A DNA stretch of 10,355 bases. Source: Hyphomicrobiales bacterium. Lineage in GTDB: Bacteria > Pseudomonadota > Alphaproteobacteria > Rhizobiales > Beijerinckiaceae. Of this stretch, positions 1-5,353 are shown in pieces (the first letter of the stretch is position 1; every line of letters starts with the position of its first letter). A program made the translations under genes and the position numbers. The stretch covers positions 1 through 10,355 of the forward strand of contig CANCAR010000094.1 of assembly GCA_947374125.1 (NCBI GenBank), in the 5' to 3' direction. A model generated the notes under the pieces. That model did no database searches and was not told the origin of the DNA. It worked only from the letters and a program-made list of their open reading frames with translations.

Positions 1-15
1 TAATTGATCAAATGG

Positions 16-222
16 ATGCCATTATTCACGCCAACCCGGGTGAAAGATATTATCCGCCGCCTAGAGTCCGACGGCTGGATGCTCGTTGCAACCCGAGGGA
101 GCCATCGACAATATTCGCACCCGACGAAGCGTGGAAAAGTGACCATGCCCGGAAAGTTAAGCGCGGACTTGCAAGCTGGGACGCTAAAGAGCATTTTAAG
201 ACAGGCTGGATTAACGGAGTAA
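16..222 (+). CDS. hicA: HicA-family mRNA interferase toxin
   Basis: This is a small basic protein of the HicA family, toxins that adopt a double-stranded-RNA-binding fold and cleave mRNA. The reading frame shows the typical core: an RRLESDGW helix, then RGSHRQYSHP with the conserved histidine that serves as catalytic residue in the family, then KVTMPG and a C-terminal GTLKSILRQAGL. It lies 3 bp upstream of hicB in the usual toxin-first order, and a GGAG for hicB sits inside its 3' end, so the two are translationally coupled. The start is uncertain. I use the ATG at 16 (68 residues). A GTG at 40 would give 60 residues, closer to the usual family length, and a TTG at 4 is also open. None has a clear Shine-Dalgarno, and the promoter is outside the window. 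The family call is firm; activity is inferred. Confidence 0.86.
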   Translation: MPLFTPTRVKDIIRRLESDGWMLVATRGSHRQYSHPTKRGKVTMPGKLSADLQAGTLKSILRQAGLTE

Positions 223-225
223 GCC

Positions 226-447
226 ATGCGTTACGCGGTCGTGATTGAAAAGGGCGAGCGGAATTATTCGGCCTATGTTCCGGATCTGCCGGGCTGCGTT
301 TCGGTCGGCGATACGCTCGACGAGGTCCGAATGGAAATTCGTGAAGCCATTGTTTTCCATCTGGATGGCATGCGGGCAGATGGTGAAATTCCACCGCCCC
401 CGTCCACCCGGGCTGATTATATCGACATTGACGAACAAGCCGCATAA
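226..447 (+). CDS. hicB: HicB-family antitoxin
   Basis: This 73-residue protein matches the N-terminal, partially degraded RNase H-like domain of HicB antitoxins: MRYAVVIEKGE, then YVPDLPGCVSVGDTLDE, then EAIVFHLDGMRADGE and PPP. In the family this domain binds and neutralises HicA. The start is supported by GGAG about 8 bases upstream and by the 3-bp gap from hicA. The protein ends soon after the core domain, so it has no C-terminal ribbon-helix-helix or HTH DNA-binding domain as longer HicB proteins do. Autoregulation by this protein alone is therefore not evident. The pair faces zapA convergently with about 80 bp between them. Confidence in the family is high. Confidence 0.9.
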   Translation: MRYAVVIEKGERNYSAYVPDLPGCVSVGDTLDEVRMEIREAIVFHLDGMRADGEIPPPPSTRADYIDIDEQAA

Positions 448-457
448 TGAAGGTTTG

Positions 458-500
458 ACGTCCTACTTGCATAAGCAAAAAAAAGACTGCATCAGGACGT
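458..500. terminator. Possible weak bidirectional terminator between hicB and zapA
   Basis: A 7-bp perfect inverted repeat (acgtcct at 458-464, aggacgt at 494-500) lies in the convergent gap between hicB and zapA. Its 29-nt loop contains an A8 run (477-484) and a further tgca/tgca pairing. On the - strand the A run reads as T8 but falls inside the loop, not after the stem. The position suits a terminator, but the long loop makes this weak. Confidence 0.25.
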
Positions 501-528
501 AATAAATATAGAACGTAACGGAGATGGC

Positions 529-894
529 TTACTCCCCGCTCCCACCCAGCCGTTTCGCAATCTCTTCAATCCGCGCTGCAGCACTTACAATCGCCAAAGC
601 GATTTCCGTTTCGGTTTTGCTATTCGATTGCTCAATCGTCGTACGATCCTCTTTGAGGCTCGTGAGGTCCGCCGTTAGCGCATTGAGCTTGTTTTTGATC
701 TCTTCGCGTTCATCCATAAACGTGATGGCGGCCATAACCACCAGACGGCTATCGCCAATTTCGCCGAAGGCCGTCCGCATCTCGTTGATTTTCTTATCGA
801 GTTCAGCCGCCAGCCGGATCAAATGCGGCTCTTGCCCATCATTGCAGGCAATGCGGTAGATTTTTTCTGCGACGGTGACCGTTACCTGTCCCAT
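529..894 (-). CDS. zapA: Cell division protein ZapA
   Basis: ZapA binds FtsZ and promotes bundling of protofilaments at the division ring in the cytoplasm. The 121-residue product has the family layout: a short N-terminal beta/alpha globular part (GQVTVTVAEKIYRIAC, then a DGQEPHLIRLAAELDKKI segment typical of ZapA) with a long C-terminal coiled coil from about residue 65 that is rich in E, K and L. The ATG at 894 lies 8 bp after the stop of the upstream DUF4164-like gene, so the two form an operon. A ssrS (6S RNA) gene and a 5-formyl-THF cyclo-ligase gene often follow zapA in proteobacteria. Here hicAB follows after about 80 bp, leaving no room for 6S RNA. Confidence 0.9.
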   Translation of the reverse strand: MGQVTVTVAEKIYRIACNDGQEPHLIRLAAELDKKINEMRTAFGEIGDSRLVVMAAITFMDEREEIKNKLNALTADLTSLKEDRTTIEQSNSKTETEIALAIVSAAARIEEIAKRLGGSGE

Positions 895-902
895 GCCCGC
901 CC

Positions 903-1196
903 CTATTCCCGCTGTCCGAGATCGCCCAAAACCTCGCGAACCAGCGTGGTTGCACGGTCTACGCGGCGGCCAAGTTCGCCCGTAATGGTATCGAGCCGAA
1001 CCGATTTTGCGAGCGCGGCATCAAGATCAAGCGCGATTTGCGCGCGATCATCCTGCATGACGGCTAATTCTTTCTTCAAGGTTTCGACGGACCGATCATC
1101 CTGCGCACGGCGCGCGACAGCACCCTCAAGCGCGGTAACCGCGTTCCTGAGCTGGCCTAGAGCCTGCGTAATGGCTGGAGAAACCGCCTTCGCCAT
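903..1196 (-). CDS. DUF4164-like coiled-coil protein upstream of zapA
   Basis: This 97-residue protein is predicted to be almost entirely helical, with heptad-like L/A spacing and an RAQDDRSVETLKKEL segment. It fits the small DUF4164 family that sits immediately upstream of zapA in many Hyphomicrobiales; I make this call from context and character, not from a catalytic motif. The start at 1196 is backed by a GAGG about 6 bases upstream. It shares an operon with zapA (8-bp gap). A role in cell division with ZapA is a context inference; no biochemical function is known to me. No signal peptide or membrane segment is visible. Confidence 0.72.
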   Translation of the reverse strand: MAKAVSPAITQALGQLRNAVTALEGAVARRAQDDRSVETLKKELAVMQDDRAQIALDLDAALAKSVRLDTITGELGRRVDRATTLVREVLGDLGQRE

Positions 1197-1279
1197 ATCC
1201 TCGCTTTACCTTAAGTCGGACGACTAATGAAACGCTTTATGCCGGAATCATTAAGGCAATTCAGCGTCCTTAGATAAAG

Positions 1280-1309
1280 ACTTTAGGTGAGAAGTGAACA
1301 GTGCGTCAA
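1280..1309 (-). promoter_or_regulatory. Candidate sigma70-type promoter for the DUF4164-zapA operon
   Basis: Reading the - strand, TTGACG (1304-1309) is followed after 18 bp by TAAAGT (1280-1285), about 85 bp upstream of the DUF4164-like start. The -35 matches 5 of 6 consensus bases and the -10 matches 4 of 6. It lies in the native gap between this operon and the left repeat of the restriction-modification island. No expression data support it. Confidence 0.3.
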
Positions 1310-1311
1310 TT

Positions 1312-1335
1312 GCAGGAAATGCCCTGCCAACAGGG
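1312..1335. other. Two overlapping, mutually exclusive short hairpins
   Basis: Two short inverted repeats overlap here: gcagg (1312-1316) with cctgc (1323-1327), and ccctg (1322-1326) with caggg (1331-1335, 4-nt loop). They share bases and cannot both form. They lie just past the left copy of the mttB 3'-end repeat on the - strand, where an ancestral mttB transcript would have ended, so one may be the remnant of its terminator. There is no clear U tract. Confidence 0.25.
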
Positions 1336-1345
1336 TATTACACTC

Positions 1346-1370
1346 AATAGGCCGCATCCGGCATCGAGGC
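1346..1370. repeat. Left direct repeat (att-like) carrying the mttB C-terminal codons
   Basis: These 25 bases match 3504-3528 at 24 positions, with a perfect 20-bp core (gccgcatccggcatcgaggc, 1351-1370). Read on the - strand in the mttB frame, this copy encodes ASMPDAAY followed by TGA (complement of 1344-1346). The right copy encodes the same peptide with a different alanine codon (GCT instead of GCC) and TAA. Similarity stops on both sides. It marks the left edge of the AT-rich restriction-modification island. Confidence 0.85.
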
Positions 1371-1400
1371 CAATTATATTTTTCACCCAATGTTCATATT

Positions 1401-1429
1401 TTGTTCTTTACAAAAATATGCTTTATGTT
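1401..1429 (+). promoter_or_regulatory. Candidate promoter for the restriction-modification operon
   Basis: TTGTTC (1401-1406) and TATGTT (1424-1429) are separated by 17 bp in an AT-rich stretch 65-95 bp before the methyltransferase start. An alternative -35, TTTACA, lies at 1407-1412. The -10 overlaps the left arm of the perfect palindrome at 1426-1444, an arrangement that would suit repression. The match is moderate and it is a prediction only. Confidence 0.35.
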
Positions 1430-1444
1430 AGTTTTAAACTAACA
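1426..1444. promoter_or_regulatory. Perfect 19-bp palindrome, candidate operator of the RM operon
   Basis: TGTTAGTTT T AAACTAACA has 9-bp arms that are exact reverse complements around one central base, 50 bp upstream of the methyltransferase ATG and overlapping its candidate -10. This fits a dimeric repressor site that would time methyltransferase and nuclease expression. No controller (C) protein is encoded in the island, and the methyltransferase lacks an N-terminal HTH extension, so the ligand is unknown. Confidence 0.5.
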
Positions 1445-1494
1445 CTTTAGAGACTAGCTTCAGCCCATCATTTTCTCGATTCGTGAGTTTTTAA

Positions 1495-2670
1495 ATGCCA
1501 ACTCAGTGGAATGGCTGGACAGCGATTGATCTTTTCTGTGGGGCAGGTGGGCTTTCTGAGGGCTTTCGGCAAGCGGGCGTGAAGGTCTTGGTTGGACAGG
1601 ATTTTGACGAAGTAGCAGGCCGTACCTTTGCATCAACCCATAGTGATGCTTCCTTTATGGGTGGTCCCATTCAGAACGTGAGCGCACAAGATTTACTTAA
1701 TCGCGCTGGCGTTAAACGGAGCGAGGTCGACGTTCTTATCGGTGGGCCGCCGTGCCAAGGGTATTCTGTATACAATCATCAACGCGGAGTTGATGATCCT
1801 AGAGCAAATCTTTTTCGGGAATATTTAAGGATTGTTAGTGGTTTAAATCCTCGTTGGCTAGTTATGGAAAACGTAACCGGAATTCAGTCGATTGCCGATG
1901 GTGGAATTGTAAACGAGATTTTCGCAGGAATGCGTAATCTTGGTTATAATGTTAAGATGCAGACACTAAAGGCTGAGGAGTTTGGTATTCCTCAAGAAAG
2001 ACGTCGGGTCTTTTTTATTGCGACCAAAGAAAATAGAAACATCGAGTTTCCCGAACCTACTCACGGCGTGGGTCGGCTTCCGTTTGTAACCGTCTGGGAT
2101 GCAATTTCAGATCTGCCGCGCATAAAAAATGGAGAGACTAAAGGACCTTCAGCTTACGCCTGCGAAGCCCAAAATTCATATCAAATGGCAATGCGTAACG
2201 GAGGAAAGGTTGTATTCAATCATTGCCCGTCTAAGCTGGCTCCCATCAACGAAGCGCGTATGCGACATATTCCTCCCGGTGGATCATGGCGTGATATCCC
2301 GTTCGATTTATTGCCTGAAGGAATGAAACGAGCGAAGCGGAGCGATCACACGAAACGTTATGGACGACCAAAAAAATCAGATTTGGCTTGCACCATCTTA
2401 ACTAAATGCGATGTTCATTGGGGAGCCTATATACATCCAGTGCAAGATCGTGCATTTACCGTTAGGGAAGCGGCAAGATTACAGTCTTTTTCCGACGACT
2501 TTGTGTTTAGTGGAAATCGGACGGAGCAATATATTCAGGTTGGAAATGCAGTGCCGCCGCTGCTAGGAAAGCGTGTTGCTGAAGCAATTATAAGTTCTGA
2601 TTTGCAAAAGAGTAAATTGTTAAAGTCTGGTCAAATGAATTTAAATAATCGAGCACTCGAATTTGTCTAA
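1495..2670 (+). CDS. Type II DNA (cytosine-5) methyltransferase
   Basis: This 391-residue enzyme transfers methyl from S-adenosylmethionine to C5 of cytosine in a specific DNA site, protecting it from the partner nuclease. The ordered motifs are clear: motif I DLFCGAGG (12-19) for SAM binding, motif IV GGPPCQGYS with catalytic Cys87, motif VI ENV (125-127), motif VIII QERRR (167-171), a target-recognition stretch of about 190-300, motif IX REAARLQSF (324-332) and motif X QVGNAVPP (348-355). Length is normal and all key residues are present. Motif I begins only 12 residues in, so there is no N-terminal HTH for autoregulation. A GTGAG precedes the ATG by about 8 bases. The 3' end overlaps the endonuclease gene by 8 bp. 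Codon use is AT-rich compared with the flanking genes. The DNA target cannot be read from sequence. Confidence 0.95.
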   Translation: MPTQWNGWTAIDLFCGAGGLSEGFRQAGVKVLVGQDFDEVAGRTFASTHSDASFMGGPIQNVSAQDLLNRAGVKRSEVDVLIGGPPCQGYSVYNHQRGVDDPRANLFREYLRIVSGLNPRWLVMENVTGIQSIADGGIVNEIFAGMRNLGYNVKMQTLKAEEFGIPQERRRVFFIATKENRNIEFPEPTHGVGRLPFVTVWDAISDLPRIKNGETKGPSAYACEAQNSYQMAMRNGGKVVFNHCPSKLAPINEARMRHIPPGGSWRDIPFDLLPEGMKRAKRSDHTKRYGRPKKSDLACTILTKCDVHWGAYIHPVQDRAFTVREAARLQSFSDDFVFSGNRTEQYIQVGNAVPPLLGKRVAEAIISSDLQKSKLLKSGQMNLNNRALEFV

Positions 2671-3505
2671 CAGCCCTACATCAATTTTAGGCGAGGTGCT
2701 CGGTGTCCGATCATATATCGGACAAAACCCTGCTGAACAAAATTATATTTGTCCCCACCTCAATTCACAATGTACCAAGCGAAGTACACAACTAGGTTTA
2801 ACGCCTTATCCTATTTGCAGTCTCTGGAAAGGTGCAAAAAGTGCCCTCAACCCTAAAGATGATTTAATCGCGATATGCCCAAAAAGATTTTACGCCGTTA
2901 ATTTTTTAAAAGACGTCATTGAACATTGTTGGAGCGGAAGTCTCCCGGAAAACCCTCAAATTGCGAAAGAAGTAAAAATGGAGGGCTTTGGAAATGTCGA
3001 TTTCGTAATCGCTGACTTAAATTCGAAGAATGAAATAGGCCAATTTTTATCCGTCGAATTACAAGCTATCGACATAACCGGGTCAATATTCCCCGCATAC
3101 CAAGCTCTGTTAAATGAACGAGATTTAGACGCTCGTCCGACTTATGGTCTAAATTGGGACAATGTATACAAAAGATACATTACACAATTGATTAGAAAAG
3201 GTTATTTCCACCATCATTGGAATTCAAAAATTATCGCTGTAATTCAAGATCAAGTATATCAATATATAACCGATCGGGCCGATTTTATGCGGTCGCCTGA
3301 TGTTAAAAATGCGAATGTAAATATCGTATTTATGACCTATCGTTTTGAGGATGACCCTAATTCACCGGGTCAATTTCGTCCTTTACTCAAGCGGGTTGAA
3401 GGCACTGCTCACACAAACCTTCAGTCAGCGTTTTTATATAAAAATGCGCCGTCACGCTTCGCATTTGAGAGAAGTATCAAAACGTCGCTTGGACGAAATA
3501 TTTAA
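2663..3505 (+). CDS. NotI-family type II restriction endonuclease
   Basis: The 280-residue product fits the NotI family (PF12183), which cuts DNA with a PD-(D/E)XK-type fold and holds an Fe atom through four cysteines near the N terminus. I see a matching cysteine set C30, C37, C52 and C72 (C30-P-H-L and I-C72-P resemble the NotI spacing). Downstream comes a catalytic-type pair: D113 in NVDFVIAD and E132-L-Q134 in SVELQAID, as in the E-x-Q variant of NotI. The start is a TTG overlapping the methyltransferase stop by 8 bp. It is supported because the ILGEVLGVRSY segment before the first cysteine belongs to the domain, and it implies coupled, low translation. The TAA stop overlaps the convergent mttB stop in TTAA. 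The protein is shorter than NotI itself. The family call is from recalled motifs and operon context. Confidence 0.82.
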   Translation: MSNSPTSILGEVLGVRSYIGQNPAEQNYICPHLNSQCTKRSTQLGLTPYPICSLWKGAKSALNPKDDLIAICPKRFYAVNFLKDVIEHCWSGSLPENPQIAKEVKMEGFGNVDFVIADLNSKNEIGQFLSVELQAIDITGSIFPAYQALLNERDLDARPTYGLNWDNVYKRYITQLIRKGYFHHHWNSKIIAVIQDQVYQYITDRADFMRSPDVKNANVNIVFMTYRFEDDPNSPGQFRPLLKRVEGTAHTNLQSAFLYKNAPSRFAFERSIKTSLGRNI

Positions 3506-5046
3506 TAAGCCGCATCCGGCATCGAGGCTTTCTTGCGCTCGATATAGTCGCGGAGCGCTTCATCAACGCCCGGATCAATCGCTGGTGCCTCATATTCGGA
3601 CAGCATCCGCTTCCAAATTGCGTTAGCGCGCTGCGAATGGTCCTTGCGGCCCTCGGAATCCCATTGCTCGAAGGAGTTATTGTCGGCAACGGGGGAGCGA
3701 TAAAACGCGTTCTCGAAATTGGCTTGCGTGTGCGCCGAGCCTAAGAAATGCCCGCCGGGGGGCACTTCGCGGAAAGCGTCCATCGCTTGGCCGTTCTCAG
3801 ACATATCAATGCCCTTGGCCAGCACATGCATGGCACCCAACTGGTCCATATCCATGATCAGCTTTTCGTAAGAGGAGGCCAAGCCGCCTTCCATCCAACC
3901 TGCGGCGTGGAGCACGAAATTGGTGCCTGCTAGCAAGGTCGGCATCAAGGTATTAGCGCTCTCGTAAGCGGCTTGCGCATCGGGAAGCTTCGAAGCGCAG
4001 AGCGAACCGCCCGTGCGGAACGGCATTTTCATGCGACGCGCGAGCTGTGCCGCGCCGAAAATCGCGAGCGAGCCTTCTGGCGTACCGAAGGTCGGAGCGC
4101 CCGATTGCATGGACAGCGTGGACACGAAGGTACCAAAAATCACCGGAGCGCCGGGGCGCACGAGCTGAACGAAAGAGGTTCCGGCCCATACTTCCGCCAA
4201 AACTTGGGTGAGCGTGCCGGCAATCGTCACCGGGCTCATCGCACCCGAGAGGATAAACGGCGTGATGATGCAGGCCTGATTGTTACGGGCATAGACTTCT
4301 GCAGCGCCGAGCATCGTATTGTCCCACACCATCGGCGAATTAGCGTTGATCAGCGACGTGCAGACGGTGTTACTCTCCAAAAACTCCTCGCCGAAGAGGA
4401 TTTTCGACATGTTGACCGTGTCTTGCGCGCGATCGGGGTGCGTCACCGAGCCCATATAGGCTTTGTCGGTATAGCGCATATGCGCGTAAACCATCTCCAA
4501 ATGGCGCTTATTGACCGGCAAATCGACCGGCTCGCACACCGTGCCACCCGAGTGGTGCATATTCGGGCTCATATAAGCGAGCTTCACGAAATTCTGGAAA
4601 TCCTCAATCGTGCCATAGCGGCGGCCTTTATCGAGATCGTGGACGAATGGTGAGCCATACACGGGCGCAAAAACCGTGTTTTTGCCGCCAATCTCAACCG
4701 AACGCGCCGGATTGCGCGCATGTTGGGTATATTCGGAAGGGACTGTTGCGATCAGTTTTTTGGCCAATCCACGCGGAAAACGCACACGCTCGCCTTGAAT
4801 ATCGCAACCTGCATCTTTCAAGAGTTTCAAGGCACTCGGATAATCGCGAAACTCAATGCCGATCTCTTCCAAAAGCGTTTCGGCATTGTGCTCGATGATC
4901 TGAAGCGCTTCTTCCGAGAGGAACTCCACCAATGGGCTGTTACGCGTGATATAAGGAATAGAAATACCGCCGCGGGTGGCACGGGCCGAGCGGCGTGCCT
5001 CACGACCGCGACGTTCATGGTGTACTTCCGGGGTGGTATCGTTCAT
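3502..5046 (-). CDS. MttB-family (trimethylamine/glycine betaine type) corrinoid methyltransferase, non-pyrrolysine
   Basis: This 514-residue protein belongs to the MttB superfamily (COG5598), TIM-barrel enzymes that move a methyl group from a tertiary or quaternary amine to a Co(I) corrinoid protein. Recognisable stretches are SEEALQIIEHNAETLLEEIG near the N terminus, YGSPFVHDLDKG, HHSGGTVCEPVD, SLINANSPMVWD, FGTPEGSLAIFGAAQLAR and LPDAQAAYESANTLMP. The frame runs through without an in-frame amber codon, so it is the pyrrolysine-free branch, which includes MtgB (glycine betaine), MtpB, MtcB and MtyB. The start is ATG at 5046, preceded by GGGAGA at 7-base spacing; a GTG 12 codons upstream lacks such a site. 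It diverges from the operon that holds its likely corrinoid partner. Its last codons lie in the repeat bounding the restriction-modification island. Substrate is not determined; glycine betaine is inferred from the DMGDH-like neighbour. Confidence 0.88.
   Translation of the reverse strand: MNDTTPEVHHERRGREARRSARATRGGISIPYITRNSPLVEFLSEEALQIIEHNAETLLEEIGIEFRDYPSALKLLKDAGCDIQGERVRFPRGLAKKLIATVPSEYTQHARNPARSVEIGGKNTVFAPVYGSPFVHDLDKGRRYGTIEDFQNFVKLAYMSPNMHHSGGTVCEPVDLPVNKRHLEMVYAHMRYTDKAYMGSVTHPDRAQDTVNMSKILFGEEFLESNTVCTSLINANSPMVWDNTMLGAAEVYARNNQACIITPFILSGAMSPVTIAGTLTQVLAEVWAGTSFVQLVRPGAPVIFGTFVSTLSMQSGAPTFGTPEGSLAIFGAAQLARRMKMPFRTGGSLCASKLPDAQAAYESANTLMPTLLAGTNFVLHAAGWMEGGLASSYEKLIMDMDQLGAMHVLAKGIDMSENGQAMDAFREVPPGGHFLGSAHTQANFENAFYRSPVADNNSFEQWDSEGRKDHSQRANAIWKRMLSEYEAPAIDPGVDEALRDYIERKKASMPDAAY
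3504..3528. repeat. Right direct repeat (att-like), within the 3' end of the MttB-family gene
   Basis: This copy matches 1346-1370 at 24 of 25 bases; the one difference (3508 a versus 1350 g) is synonymous in the mttB frame. It supplies the last codons of the intact MttB-family gene and touches the stop codon of the endonuclease gene. The core contains a short inverted repeat, gccg catc cggc. Confidence 0.85.
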
Positions 5047-5353
5047 CGCTTTTCTCCCAACGGGACGCGCTCCAGCATCCACAAGCCAGTGTGATGGTCA
5101 TACCGCCAGCCATCCACTATCACTGCTTTATTCACGTCATTTCTTGCCGAAGACCGTCACGTTGATGAGCTTCATTCATTTGAGACATGAGCCAATCCGA
5201 TTTTTTGCGGCAAAGACCCCGTGTGACGCGAGCGGAACATCGGGCGTCGAAAAGCCGGTAGCATAAGGTTGACGGATCCGTGATTTTGCATCCAATCAAA
5301 GGTGGCTTTACATCAGTGCCTTCCCCTCTTAATGCCAGCAGGAGCGCTTTGTC
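5047..5353. promoter_or_regulatory. Divergent intergenic region between the MttB-family and DMGDH-like genes
   Basis: This 307-bp gene-free stretch must hold the promoters of both divergent transcripts. On the + strand TTGACG (5269-5274) is a good -35, but the bases 16-18 bp downstream make only a poor -10. It overlaps a 10-bp palindrome, acggatccgt (5272-5281). On the - strand the ribosome-binding site GGGAGA lies just before the ATG at 5046, but I see no convincing -35/-10 pair. I find no cobalamin or glycine riboswitch core that I can recognise. A shared regulator site is plausible but not identified. Confidence 0.45.

Larger units (their letters stand above)
1346..3528. mobile_element. 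Restriction-modification island bounded by att-like direct repeats
   Basis: About 2.16 kb holding a DNA methyltransferase and a restriction endonuclease lies between two near-identical 25-bp direct repeats. The interior is visibly richer in A/T, with different codon use (many ATT, AAA and TTA codons) from the GC-richer genes on both sides, which suggests horizontal acquisition. The repeats derive from the 3' end of the adjacent MttB-family gene, so insertion leaves that gene's coding sequence complete. No integrase, transposase or terminal inverted repeat is present. The mechanism could be an integrase acting in trans, or the long-target-duplication insertion reported for some restriction-modification units. 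Mobility is inferred from structure. Confidence 0.65.

Noticed and set aside
1371..3503. Insertion sequence or integrase-carrying island
   Set aside because: No transposase, integrase or terminal inverted repeats are present; only the direct repeats support mobility.
3502..5046. Possible pyrrolysine (in-frame amber) MttB
   Set aside because: The frame is open from start to stop with no internal TAG, so it is a pyrrolysine-free homologue.
5047..5082. GTG start at 5082 for the MttB-family gene
   Set aside because: The ATG at 5046 has GGGAGA at ideal spacing, while the GTG has no such site.
5087..5125. Imperfect hairpin in the mttB leader as a riboswitch
   Set aside because: The stems are short and bulged, and no known cobalamin or glycine riboswitch core is recognisable.
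5272..5281. Palindrome acggatccgt as an operator
   Set aside because: A 10-bp palindrome is expected by chance several times in a window of this size; it is noted only as part of the divergent region.
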